This document shows positions 35,897-44,325 of a stretch of DNA of 64,000 nt, one piece after another. Position 1 is the stretch's first letter. Each line of letters begins with the position of its first letter. Origin of the DNA: Acetobacter suratthaniensis (GTDB lineage Bacteria; Pseudomonadota; Alphaproteobacteria; Acetobacterales; Acetobacteraceae); NCBI RefSeq assembly GCF_017377745.1, contig NZ_JAFVMG010000006.1:1-64000 (forward strand), read 5' to 3'. The notes beneath the pieces are model-generated. The model did not search any database. It was given only the letters and a program-made list of their open reading frames with translations, and was not told the origin of the DNA. A program made the position numbers and the translations under genes.

Positions 35897-37642
35897 TTAC
35901 GAAAGGGAGGGGGGCTGTCCTCCCGGCATGTCCTGTTGTGCAACGCGCACGCAGTTTCTGCCTGCCTGTTTGGCGTCGTAAAGAGCCACATCAGCTTTTG
36001 CCATGAACTGGCGCCATGTCAGATGCTTGTTGGCTGCGACACCGAAGCTGGATGTTACGGATATTTTCTCGCCCTCGGCGGTCTGCATGAAAATATCTTC
36101 AACGCCTTTGCGGAGCCGGTGCGCCAGAGCCACCGCTGTTTCCTGATCCTGAGCGCGAATCAGAACGGCAAATTCTTCGCCCCCGATGCGGCCCACCAGA
36201 TCATCGGAACGGACATGGGCCAGCAGGGCAGTTGCAACCATAACCAGAACCTGATCGCCCGTAGCGTGGCCATAGCGGTCGTTGATGGATTTGAAGTGAT
36301 CAATATCCAGCAGGATCAGAAAGGCGTTTCGGTCTGATCCTGCGCTCTCCAGCCACGGCTCTCCCAGCATCTGGAAAGCCCTGCGATTGAGCAGGCTGGT
36401 GAGTTCATCGGTTTCTGCTTGATGCTTCAGGCGTTGGGTATCAGCATCCCATTCCCGTAGCTTGAGGTCGAGCAGTTCAACTGCCTCGAAAAGAGGGTTT
36501 AGTTCTGGGCTGCCGTTGTGGATGAGGGGGAAATGAACCGGCTCTCTGTGGGCAAGGTTCACAACGGCTTCACTGGCGACAAGCAGTGGCCGCAAAACCC
36601 GCTGGTGAACCAGCAGAACCCCGCCAGCAATCAGGCTGATGACGCACAGCATGATGGTGCCGACCACCCATGCCAGCCCCCATGCCTGACGTTCCTTCTG
36701 CTTGTAGTCGGCCAGAAGGGAGTCCAGATAGGCTGTGCGCCAGACTTCCAGTGGTTTAAGCGCCTCAACATACCGGTTGGAAAAGGCCGCGGCTGTCAGG
36801 GAGTAAGGGCCGCCAGACGTGCCTTCAACCACGAAACGAGTGACCAGAGGCTCACCTTCTTTCACAAGCGCATTTTCCGCAGCAGCCCTGAGCGATATGG
36901 GCAGGCGACTGCTGTCGCTCAGGTCGGGGCTGAGAAATAACAACTGCCGTTGCATCTTGATCCGCCCGTTCAGTCGTTCACCCGCTGCGATATTGGCGGG
37001 CGGCATGGGAACCCCCGCAATCAGGGGGGCGATCACTGTCGAGCCCAGACGTCCAGCGTCATCACGCAAGGCACACAGGATCAGCGCATGCTGAACCGGG
37101 CCAGCAAGCTCTGGGTCGGAGTGGATCAGCAGGGCGGCTTTACGCATGACAACGGCCTGATAGGCATCGTAGGTCGCGAAAAGTGCCTCGGCCGCGCGTT
37201 GCACGCTCTCGTAGCGCACGGGCGTTTCGGCCGCGGCCAGCTCCACCAGCGCACGCGCCTGCACCAAATGGCGCATGATGTCGTTAAATGGCACCCCATC
37301 AACAATAGTGGCGGCCTGATTTAAGGCTCGGTCAGTATTGGAGCGGGCGGCATTGAGTCTGGCTCGGGCTTCGGCGGTTTGGCCCGGCTCGCCTGCCATC
37401 AGCACGTTGGACGGGGCGCGTTCCGCCGTTATACGGCTGGCTGTGTCCAGAACCTGACGCAGTTCTTCCAGCCCGGCAACGGCATGGCGGGCCTGAATGA
37501 GAAGCTGGCTGACATGAAAAAGAATAATGCCAGCCATTACCGTGGACAGCAAAACAGCCGCCACAGCGCCAATCCATAACTGTCGGCCAACCCCCAAACG
37601 GTAAAATGACTGAGGCTTTTCACCCTGAACTGGCGTTATCAA
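35897..37642 (-). CDS. Membrane-bound diguanylate cyclase (GGDEF domain)
   Basis: A 581-residue protein. The N-terminus has a transmembrane helix (IGAVAAVLLSTVMAGIILF), a large periplasmic helical sensor (about residues 45-320) and a second helix (AWVVGTIMLCVISLIAGGVLL). A C-terminal GGDEF domain follows (DELTSLLNRRAFQMLGEP, LDIDHFKSINDRYGHATGD, active-site GGEEF in GRIGGEEFAVLI). The intact signature suggests synthesis of c-di-GMP, which in acetic acid bacteria controls cellulose and motility. An RxxD inhibitory site is not evident. The start is a TTG at 37642 with AAGGA 7 bp upstream. Confidence 0.92.
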   Translation of the reverse strand: MITPVQGEKPQSFYRLGVGRQLWIGAVAAVLLSTVMAGIILFHVSQLLIQARHAVAGLEELRQVLDTASRITAERAPSNVLMAGEPGQTAEARARLNAARSNTDRALNQAATIVDGVPFNDIMRHLVQARALVELAAAETPVRYESVQRAAEALFATYDAYQAVVMRKAALLIHSDPELAGPVQHALILCALRDDAGRLGSTVIAPLIAGVPMPPANIAAGERLNGRIKMQRQLLFLSPDLSDSSRLPISLRAAAENALVKEGEPLVTRFVVEGTSGGPYSLTAAAFSNRYVEALKPLEVWRTAYLDSLLADYKQKERQAWGLAWVVGTIMLCVISLIAGGVLLVHQRVLRPLLVASEAVVNLAHREPVHFPLIHNGSPELNPLFEAVELLDLKLREWDADTQRLKHQAETDELTSLLNRRAFQMLGEPWLESAGSDRNAFLILLDIDHFKSINDRYGHATGDQVLVMVATALLAHVRSDDLVGRIGGEEFAVLIRAQDQETAVALAHRLRKGVEDIFMQTAEGEKISVTSSFGVAANKHLTWRQFMAKADVALYDAKQAGRNCVRVAQQDMPGGQPPSLS

Positions 37643-38327
37643 TTTTTGTCCTTCAATCCATAAAACCGGCTGGGTCTGGTAAAATCTGTTTTGCTGTTAT
37701 GCGCCCCTGTATGGGTGGGATTATAGCGGATGCCACCATTTAATCCATTTTTCCCTGCCATGAGGCTGAAACCTGCCACAGAACTATCGTATCCAGTTCA
37801 TAAGCGGACTGGAAGGGCGCTACCAAGACTCAACGTGTTAAGAGTTTATGCGTTCCGGCATGCTGCGGTTTTCTCTGTGGAGCCCTGTCTTTTTGTCTTT
37901 GCGGACAGGCCGTAAGAAGCTGCTGAGCCGCAAAGAGCATAGAATGTAACGGTGGCGAGCCATCTGCCTGATTATGAGGGGGCTGGTGGTTTCAGAATAA
38001 AATTTTCAGATTTTTCTGAAAAAACAGAATGCTTAATCGTCTTTACGGGTAAGGGGCATAGCATGCTGCTCCACCTGTGGGGTGGCGGCATGCGGGTTGT
38101 CTTATTTTTTCGATGTATTCCGAGGTATGCAGCCCGATGGAACAGGCAGGCTCTGCTCCCGCAAAAAGTTGCGACTCACTCTTATACGCATTGATGGCGT
38201 CGCACCCCACCCCGTATGGTGATCGTGCAGCGTTTCCGGGGCAGGGCCGTCAGATCCTCTCCTGTCGTCGCACAGCCCCCTATCTTGTCCGGGTCTGGAA
38301 CCGACCCTCTTTTAAAGGAGGTCTTTC
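37643..38327. other. 685-bp intergenic region before the exbB-exbD-tonB operon
   Basis: No convincing gene; the three short open frames here have no family resemblance or ribosome site. It holds a small palindrome TTCAGA-TTTT-TCTGAA at 38005-38020 and a candidate metal-regulator site at 38170-38190. Next to exbB is the very strong ribosome site AAAGGAGG at 38316-38323. Confidence 0.5.
38170..38190. promoter_or_regulatory. Candidate Fur-type 21-bp operator upstream of exbB
   Basis: A 21-bp segment starting TGCGA and ending TACGCA has matching outer 4-bp arms and two further symmetric pairs (6 of 10 positions). The TGC...GCA ends and length resemble alphaproteobacterial Fur boxes, and a similar segment precedes the receptor gene at 50205. 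Weak evidence. Confidence 0.3.
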
Positions 38328-39062
38328 ATGACCGATCTTGCCCCTGTCGCCTTTTCACCGTGGGAGATGTTTCTCGGTGCGGGGCCGGTTGTACGCTGTG
38401 TCATGAGTCTGCTGGCTATGGCCAGCCTGCTGACATGGACAGTGTTCATAGCCAAATCAGTGGAACTGCTGCGGGTTAAAGCCCGGCTTGCAAAAGCAGA
38501 AACAGCGCTGGAAGACGCCACAAGCCTTGAGGTGGGGGAGGAGTGGACACGCGGTAATACTTCCATCGCCCACACGCTGGTTATGGCCGCAGGGGCAGAG
38601 CGCGTGCGTTCGCAGGATATACCCGGCGACAGCGATGGCCTGAAAGAACGTATTGTCCTGCATCTTGAGCGGCTGGAATCCGCCGAGGGACGCAGGCTCA
38701 TGCGCGGCACGGGTGTGCTGGCCACCATTGGGGCCACATCCCCCTTTATCGGCCTGTTTGGTACAGTCTGGGGGATTATGACGGCTTTTACCGGCATTGC
38801 AGCTAGCAAGGCGACCAGTCTGGCTGTGGTGGCTCCGGGTATTGCCGAGGCTTTGCTGGCGACTGCACTTGGTCTGGTTGCCGCCATTCCGGCGGTGGTT
38901 ATCTATAATCATCTGGCCCGACAGACAGCCGCGTGCCGCGCACAGGTGGCTGACCTGACCTCACTTGTCATGCGGCTGGTCTCCCGCGATCTGGGGCGTG
39001 CACAGGCCCATGGGGGCGGTCAGGTCGTGCGGTTGGGCGCGTCCCGTGTTGCCGGGGAGTAA
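38328..39062 (+). CDS. exbB: ExbB proton-channel subunit of the TonB energising complex
   Basis: A 244-residue MotA/TolQ/ExbB protein. Its three transmembrane helices lie at about residues 20-40, 125-150 (GTGVLATIGATSPFIGLFGTVWGIM, spread over two helical turns) and 165-190 (VVAPGIAEALLATALGLVAAIPAVVIYN). The FIGLFGTVWGIM and APGIAEAL motifs are diagnostic. With ExbD it conducts protons to energise TonB. It heads a tight operon exbB-exbD-tonB-fur-like, with exbD 5 bp after its stop. It must serve the four receptors in this window, among others. Confidence 0.95.
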   Translation: MTDLAPVAFSPWEMFLGAGPVVRCVMSLLAMASLLTWTVFIAKSVELLRVKARLAKAETALEDATSLEVGEEWTRGNTSIAHTLVMAAGAERVRSQDIPGDSDGLKERIVLHLERLESAEGRRLMRGTGVLATIGATSPFIGLFGTVWGIMTAFTGIAASKATSLAVVAPGIAEALLATALGLVAAIPAVVIYNHLARQTAACRAQVADLTSLVMRLVSRDLGRAQAHGGGQVVRLGASRVAGE

Positions 39063-39067
39063 GCCGC

Positions 39068-39568
39068 ATGATCCGCATCCGCCATACTGACGAAAATCCG
39101 CATGAAGCGAGTGAGATCAACGTCACTCCCTTCATCGATGTAATGCTGGTGTTGTTGGTGATTTTTATGGTGACCGCACCGCTGACAACGGTAAACGTAC
39201 CGGTTGATCTGCCCTCATCAACCCAAAAGCCGACACCCCGCCCGGATACACCCGTGTTTCTAACCGTCAAGGCTGACCATAGTCTGGCATTGGGAGAAGA
39301 CGACATCAGCCCCGATGCCCTGTCTGGTGCATTGGAAACGGCCACAAAAGGTAACAAGGATGAACGCATTTTCCTACGTGCTGACAGGAGCGTAGATTAT
39401 GGCACGCTGATGGGCGTTATGGATAAACTGCGTGCGGTTGGTTACCTCAAGGTTGCTCTGGTTAATTTGCAGGGGCAGGAGGAGGGAAGCGAGGCCAGTG
39501 TTCCCATGCCTGCCAACGCTGTGCCGGCAACAGACGAGCCGGCTGCTACGCCGAGTGTTACGCCGTGA
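39068..39568 (+). CDS. exbD: ExbD subunit of the TonB energising complex
   Basis: A 166-residue protein with an N-terminal cytoplasmic segment, one transmembrane helix containing the essential Asp (NVTPFIDVMLVLLVIFMVTAP) and a periplasmic domain with ADRSVDYGTLMGVMDKLRAVG. The C-terminal 25 residues are an Ala/Pro-rich tail. The stop codon overlaps the start of tonB by 4 bp, giving translational coupling and matched amounts of the two partners. Confidence 0.95.
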   Translation: MIRIRHTDENPHEASEINVTPFIDVMLVLLVIFMVTAPLTTVNVPVDLPSSTQKPTPRPDTPVFLTVKADHSLALGEDDISPDALSGALETATKGNKDERIFLRADRSVDYGTLMGVMDKLRAVGYLKVALVNLQGQEEGSEASVPMPANAVPATDEPAATPSVTP

Positions 39569-40431
39569 ACCGCAGCACTGGTATGGCACCCCATGGCAGC
39601 GTGCAGGGTGGCCCTTTCTCTTATGCCTTTGCAGACTGGCAGCGCGCACGGCTGCGTCTTGCCCGACAGGCGGATATTCTGCGCTGGGGGGTGTCCTTTT
39701 TTACCGTGCTGGCTGTGAGCGGCGGATGCCTGTGGTGGGTCATGCGGTTGCCAGCCCCGCCAGCCACGGTGCCAGAACCGCCACCAGCGGCCATTGCTAT
39801 TGACATGGCCCCAGAACCCGTGGCCACGCCGACCCCACCAGCCGATGTCCCGCCGGGGCCACAGCAGACACGTTCCATTCCTGACCCGGCTCCCATGGAG
39901 CCGCCTAAAATTACGGCGCCGCCGTCTCCCGCACTTAATCCACCCGTGCCGGTGCCAGCCCCCGACAAGCGGCGCAGGATTGTTAAAAAACATAAGCCGA
40001 TACCGGTATTAAACCCGCAAAAACCAGACCAGACACCACCAGCAGAAGCGACAACAGTCCCCCCGTCATCAGAAGCGCCGCCAGCCCCTACGCAGGCGGC
40101 TCCAGCTTCCGGGGCGTCGTCATCCAAGGTCTCACATGACCCGCTTACATGGCAGGGAACGCTGCTGGCCCAGTTGGAAAAATATAAACGCTACCCGGCT
40201 GACGCCATGGCCGACCATCAGGAAGGCGTGCCAACCGTTACGTTCTCCATGGATCGTAAGGGGCATGTTCTGTCGGTTACGTTGGCAGGAAGCTCCGGCC
40301 ATCCGCTTCTGGATCAGGAGGCCCTGGCCCTTCCACAGCGGGCGCAACCTCTTCCCGTTCCGCCAGAGAGTGTCGCGGGAGACCCCATTACGCTGACTGT
40401 CCCAGTTGAGTTCTACATTCACCAGAACTGA
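39565..40431 (+). CDS. tonB: TonB energy transducer
   Basis: A 288-residue protein with one transmembrane anchor (VSFFTVLAVSGGCLWWVM) after a 45-residue cytoplasmic tail, a long Pro-rich periplasmic linker (about residues 70-190) rich in PAP, PPP and KPxP units, and the TonB_C domain (YPADAMADHQEGVPTVTFSM, GHVLSVTLAGSSGHPLLDQEA). The cytoplasmic tail is longer than in E. coli TonB. It spans the periplasm and contacts the TonB boxes of outer-membrane receptors. Confidence 0.93.
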   Translation: MNRSTGMAPHGSVQGGPFSYAFADWQRARLRLARQADILRWGVSFFTVLAVSGGCLWWVMRLPAPPATVPEPPPAAIAIDMAPEPVATPTPPADVPPGPQQTRSIPDPAPMEPPKITAPPSPALNPPVPVPAPDKRRRIVKKHKPIPVLNPQKPDQTPPAEATTVPPSSEAPPAPTQAAPASGASSSKVSHDPLTWQGTLLAQLEKYKRYPADAMADHQEGVPTVTFSMDRKGHVLSVTLAGSSGHPLLDQEALALPQRAQPLPVPPESVAGDPITLTVPVEFYIHQN

Positions 40432-40465
40432 GCATTCCTTTTCCCGGTTTTTGATAGGGGTTTGT

Positions 40466-40975
40466 ATGACAGCCTTTTCCGAACACCGCCGTTCTCCTCC
40501 GGCTCCCCATCAGATCCGCCCCGGTATGGGAGGTGACTGCCACGCGGCAAATGAACTGGAGCGGCGCTGCCTTGAGGCCGGTATAAAAATGACCGATCTG
40601 CGCCGTGTTTTGCTGCATGGTATTCTGGAAGCGGGGCCGGGCGTAAGTGCTGTGGAAATATGGCAGACACTGGGGCGGATGCTCGATAATGGGCATGCCC
40701 CCAGTCAGGGGTCTATCCAGCGTAATCTCAATTTGCTGGTAGAGCGCAATATTCTGCGGCGAGATGTTTCATCGGAGCGACAGTGGCACTATCGGGTAGC
40801 CCCCGAGCGCAAAGCTGCATTAACCATTACTTTTGTCGAAGCCGGAACAGGCAGGAAGATTGCCTGTGATGCGCCGGAAATAGCCAATCTATTACGGCGC
40901 GTTGCGGCCGAGCATGGGCTGGCCGTGCAGGGGGCTTTCATTACGGTTCAGGCCGAGCGGGGGGCTGAGCATTGA
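40466..40975 (+). CDS. Fur-family regulator lacking the canonical metal ligands
   Basis: A 169-residue protein. The winged helix is clearly Fur-like: CLEAGIKMTDLRRVLLHGIL, VSAVEIWQTLGR, GSIQRNLNLLVERNILRR. The dimerisation domain aligns with Fur (ITFVEAGTGRKIACDAPEIA, RRVAAEHGLAVQGAFITVQA), but the HHDH metal motif and the CxxC pairs are absent. The start at ATG 40466 follows AGGGG; a longer frame begins inside tonB. It closes the exbB-exbD-tonB operon, with its start 35 bp after the tonB stop, so it probably regulates TonB-dependent uptake by a metal-independent or altered signal. Confidence 0.82.
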   Translation: MTAFSEHRRSPPAPHQIRPGMGGDCHAANELERRCLEAGIKMTDLRRVLLHGILEAGPGVSAVEIWQTLGRMLDNGHAPSQGSIQRNLNLLVERNILRRDVSSERQWHYRVAPERKAALTITFVEAGTGRKIACDAPEIANLLRRVAAEHGLAVQGAFITVQAERGAEH

Positions 40976-41074
40976 CGTAAGGCCGCTCACGGCATGAGTG
41001 TGGCTGGTTAAAACCCGAGTGGTTCGTATGTGGCAACTGCTGCAGGCATAGGCGGTAGCGGGATGGAGGCTTTC

Positions 41075-41620
41075 ATGCAGCATTTTCCCCTCAATCGGGC
41101 GTTTACACTGCTCGAGTCCGGCCCGGTTACACTGGTCACCACACATAACGGACAACGCGACAATGTCATGACAATCACCTGGACGATGGTGATGGATTTC
41201 GAAGCCCGCTTTGCCTTGTCTACCGGGCCGTGGAATTACTCATGGCAGGCTCTTGTCGCCACGCGGGAATGTGTGCTGGCTATTCCTCCCGCCGAACTGC
41301 TCGATACCGTTATCGGGATTGGTCTGTGCTCAGGGCAGGATACTGACAAGTTCGAGAAATTCGGGCTGGCCCGGCATAAGGCCGACAGAGTAAAAGCCCC
41401 ATTACTTAGTGGCTGTCTGGCGAATATCGAGTGTCGCGTGGTCGATATTATCGAGCAGTATGGCCTTGTCATTCTCGAAGGCGTTACAGCCCATGCCGAC
41501 CCGCACCGCAGTGGCCGTTCGCCGCTGCATGCGATCGGCGATGGGACCTTTGTTACAGAAGGCCCCCCGCTTGATCGTCGCGAGATGATGCGGCCCAAAC
41601 TGCCACCGCGCGTGTGCTGA
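41075..41620 (+). CDS. Flavin reductase-like FMN-binding protein
   Basis: A 181-residue flavin-reductase/pyridoxamine oxidase-like split-barrel protein: FTLLESGPVTLVTTHNGQRDNVM, VATRECVLAIPPAELLDTV, GLARHKADRVKAPLLSGCLANIECRV (motifs spread along residues 8-120). Relatives bind FMN and may reduce it with NAD(P)H. The ATG at 41075 is chosen for the GGAGG 7 bp upstream; a GTG at 41030 lacks one. It converges end to end with the royal-jelly-like gene (stop codons adjacent). It could supply FMNH2 to the monooxygenase at 12168, but no link is visible. Confidence 0.85.
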   Translation: MQHFPLNRAFTLLESGPVTLVTTHNGQRDNVMTITWTMVMDFEARFALSTGPWNYSWQALVATRECVLAIPPAELLDTVIGIGLCSGQDTDKFEKFGLARHKADRVKAPLLSGCLANIECRVVDIIEQYGLVILEGVTAHADPHRSGRSPLHAIGDGTFVTEGPPLDRREMMRPKLPPRVC

Positions 41621-42748
41621 TCAGTTAGCTGTGGGGGGTGAAATCGGCATACGGGCAATCAGGTAGGGCGGACGGCGCAAATCCTGTCCGTTGTGGAACA
41701 GAGGCAGACGGCTCCACTGCCCGAGAACAACATAAACATAATGATCGTTGGCAAAAATGCCGTCTGGCCAGACAAAGCGCGGGTCCGTAGCGATCAGGTC
41801 GAAGGAGCCATCTGTATTGCGACGAAAGACGGCATCATGATCGGCCGCCGTGGTGTAGATACGATTCCAAGGGTCTGTTGCCAGACCATCAGCCGCACCT
41901 TTTTCACCTTCATCGGTTACGAGGCGCGCCAGTTCATCAGTGGACACGGAAAAATCTGCCAGTTTTTCGGTCGGTAGGCTGTACAGTCGCCTGCTGGCTA
42001 GCGGGGCATAATATAACCGGGTTGAATCAGCCGAAAGAGTTATGCCGTCCACTCCACTCGCCGGAAACGCAGGTTTGTTCGGATCCATACGCAGCACACG
42101 GCCATCCAGAACAGTCTGATACCCATGATCAGGCAGGATGGAGGGCGTATTTTCCAGCACCCGGCGTTGGCGGCCTGTAGCCAGATCGACCACGACAAGC
42201 GCTGGGTGCCCATCGAATGAACTGTCCGTCACAAAAGCGGTGCCTTTGGGGCCATGTGTGAGGTCTATCCGCAGGTCATTCATATGGCTGCCGGGGCGCA
42301 GGGCATCCCTGAGCGTTACAGAAGCAATCTGTGCGCCCGTGTGCGGGTCAAAGCCAACAACCTTTGCCCCGCCATCGGGGATAGGGTGGCCCTTGATTTT
42401 ACCATCATCAATAATCCACAGATGGCCGTTACTATCAGCAGTCATGCCGTGTGGTGAAAGAAGGGCTGCCTGTGCAGATGCTGATGGAAACGGCACAAGG
42501 CGGTTGTTTTTCCATTCTCCCAGAACTGGCCCTGCGTGATCGCCATCATGTTTAGGGAAAGTCAGAAACAGCCGCCCGTCAATAACCGCTATCCCTGACG
42601 GATCAGGTTGCGCAATACGGGCAACGATTTCAACCTGTCCGTGTGCGCCAAATCCGGGATCGCGGTTGTTCTGCACGAGCGGGTTAGCAAAGGCGGCAGG
42701 AGAAACGGCGGCCAGACCGAGCAGCAAGGCGACAAAACGTTGTGTCAT
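41621..42748 (-). CDS. Exported major royal jelly protein/yellow-family beta-propeller
   Basis: A 375-residue protein with a signal peptide (FVALLLGLAAVSPAAFA). Propeller repeats show the MRJP pattern: RLFLTFPKHDGDHAGPVLGE, LSPHGMTADSNGHLWIIDDG, HMNDLRIDL, GTAFVTDSSFDGHPALVVVDL, GVDGITLSADSTRLYYAPLA, FVWPDGIFANDHYVYVVLGQ. Bacterial members are periplasmic with unknown substrates and are distantly related to SMP-30 lactonases. The ATG at 42748 lies 2 bp beyond the stop of the amidohydrolase gene, so the two are translationally coupled. Confidence 0.9.
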   Translation of the reverse strand: MTQRFVALLLGLAAVSPAAFANPLVQNNRDPGFGAHGQVEIVARIAQPDPSGIAVIDGRLFLTFPKHDGDHAGPVLGEWKNNRLVPFPSASAQAALLSPHGMTADSNGHLWIIDDGKIKGHPIPDGGAKVVGFDPHTGAQIASVTLRDALRPGSHMNDLRIDLTHGPKGTAFVTDSSFDGHPALVVVDLATGRQRRVLENTPSILPDHGYQTVLDGRVLRMDPNKPAFPASGVDGITLSADSTRLYYAPLASRRLYSLPTEKLADFSVSTDELARLVTDEGEKGAADGLATDPWNRIYTTAADHDAVFRRNTDGSFDLIATDPRFVWPDGIFANDHYVYVVLGQWSRLPLFHNGQDLRRPPYLIARMPISPPTAN

Positions 42749-42750
42749 GG

Positions 42751-44091
42751 TCAGTTCCCGCTCAGTGGCAGTGGGCCGGGAACGGAGGTGCCGTTTTCCC
42801 ATGTTTCAATAATCCTGTCTGCATCGCTGATTGTTTCGGCAGGATTGCCAGCTACCACGAGCAGATCTGCCCTCATTCCCGGTGCTACACGCCCGCGATC
42901 AGCAAGGCCCAGAAGCGCTGCGGCATTGCTGGTCGCCAGTTGTATTGCCTCAGAAGGAGACAGGCCCGCCTGCACGGACAAAGCCAGCTCACGATGCTCT
43001 GCAACGCCCGGCACTCGCAGCGGCATGGCGCCGCTATCAGTGCCGAAGCCAATTTTCACCCCGGCATCATGCAATGTCTTGAGATTTTGCAGATTGATGG
43101 CCAGTGAATCACGCGCAAAGGTTGCTGCTTTGCCGTTAGCGTGTTGCTGGCGCCATGCAGGATCAGCAATCTGCTTCTGTAGAGCGCCGGACAGACCCAT
43201 GCGGATAAAAGGGGTGCGTGTCCAGGGGGCGTCATCGGCCCATGCGGTTGAGGCCTCATCCAGTTCCAGAGTAGGAATGTACCAGATTCCTCTTGTGCGC
43301 AGGGTTTCGGCAAAAGCGGCGGGTACGGGTTTGTCCCGTACGCCATGGGCCAGAATATCCACTCCAGCCGCCACAACACGCTGAGCATCGGCCAGATCAT
43401 GAATATGAGCGGCAACACGAAGCCCCCGTCGGTGTGATTCCTCCACAACGGCGGTAATGATTTCAGGTTTCATTTTCACGGGTAGAGTGTGATCAAAATC
43501 ATCCACCCAGATTTTGACCAGATCAGTTCCATGCGCTGCCATTTCGCCTACTGCGGCACGGGCTTCTGCTGGTGTACGAGGTCTGATCAACTGATCCGGC
43601 GCCACATTGACCGGGGGGGCGCCTCTAGGCACGCCAATACCAGCGTCAACTCCGAACAGGTCTGCGGGCAGACGCGCTGCATGAGCTTCATGCCGCAAGG
43701 TATCAAACAGACCGGGGGCATTGTTACCGAGGGCGGTCACAGTGGTTACGCCGTAGCGGCGGAACTGCGCCAGTTCTGCCTCAATGGTGTCATTGGTATA
43801 GAATTGCGGCCCCGTGGCCGTGCCCCCGACCTGACCGATATGACTGTGGTCGGAAATAAGACCGGGCATGACCGTATCACCCGTTCTGTCCATAACCTGC
43901 GTGCCAGCGGGTAGGGGCAGGTTATGACCTACGGCGCGGATCATGGGGCCGTCTATCAATATGGTCATGTCTTCCACAGGAGGCGCACCCGTTCCATCGA
44001 TCAGGCGGACATGCGTGAGCGCTACAGGGGCAGCCAGAGCGGGAGAGACACCAAGCAGGGTAAGGAACGCTGCGGCAAAAGCAGGTTTCAT
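42751..44091 (-). CDS. Exported metal-dependent amidohydrolase
   Basis: A 446-residue amidohydrolase-superfamily protein with a signal peptide (FAAAFLTLLGVSPALAAP). The metal site is visible: HSH near residue 80 (VMPGLISDHSHIG), the probable carbamylated Lys in LVKIWVDDFDHT, His in VAAHIHDLADAQ and HGVRD, and Asp in GFGTDSGAMPL. It groups with imidazolonepropionase-like/prolidase-like periplasmic hydrolases. The ATG at 44091 follows GGAGG by 6 bp and begins the signal peptide. It is coupled to the downstream propeller gene. Confidence 0.9.
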   Translation of the reverse strand: MKPAFAAAFLTLLGVSPALAAPVALTHVRLIDGTGAPPVEDMTILIDGPMIRAVGHNLPLPAGTQVMDRTGDTVMPGLISDHSHIGQVGGTATGPQFYTNDTIEAELAQFRRYGVTTVTALGNNAPGLFDTLRHEAHAARLPADLFGVDAGIGVPRGAPPVNVAPDQLIRPRTPAEARAAVGEMAAHGTDLVKIWVDDFDHTLPVKMKPEIITAVVEESHRRGLRVAAHIHDLADAQRVVAAGVDILAHGVRDKPVPAAFAETLRTRGIWYIPTLELDEASTAWADDAPWTRTPFIRMGLSGALQKQIADPAWRQQHANGKAATFARDSLAINLQNLKTLHDAGVKIGFGTDSGAMPLRVPGVAEHRELALSVQAGLSPSEAIQLATSNAAALLGLADRGRVAPGMRADLLVVAGNPAETISDADRIIETWENGTSVPGPLPLSGN

Positions 44092-44325
44092 GGGAGCCTC
44101 CATAAAACGGGGCACCGCATCATCAGGATCCGGCACAAAGGGACGGGGAATATGTGGGCGGTATTATTGCCGAGATGGCATGGAGGGGAAAGCCTCTTTT
44201 CCTGAACATAAAGTGAAGTCGTCCATCTGGCCAACAGGCGTAGGAAAGCAGGCCTACCCTGTCGCATATTTGAAAGCGTAAGCTGTCGGCCTTATGGTCG
44301 AACGGATACAGCATAAGGAGTGGTC

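Noticed and set aside
38005-38020. TTCAGA-TTTT-TCTGAA palindrome as an operator
   Set aside because: Too short and too A/T-rich to stand out from chance, and over 300 bp from exbB.
37730-38194. Two short plus-strand open frames before exbB
   Set aside because: Neither has a plausible ribosome site or protein-like pattern; the region is better described as an intergenic control region.
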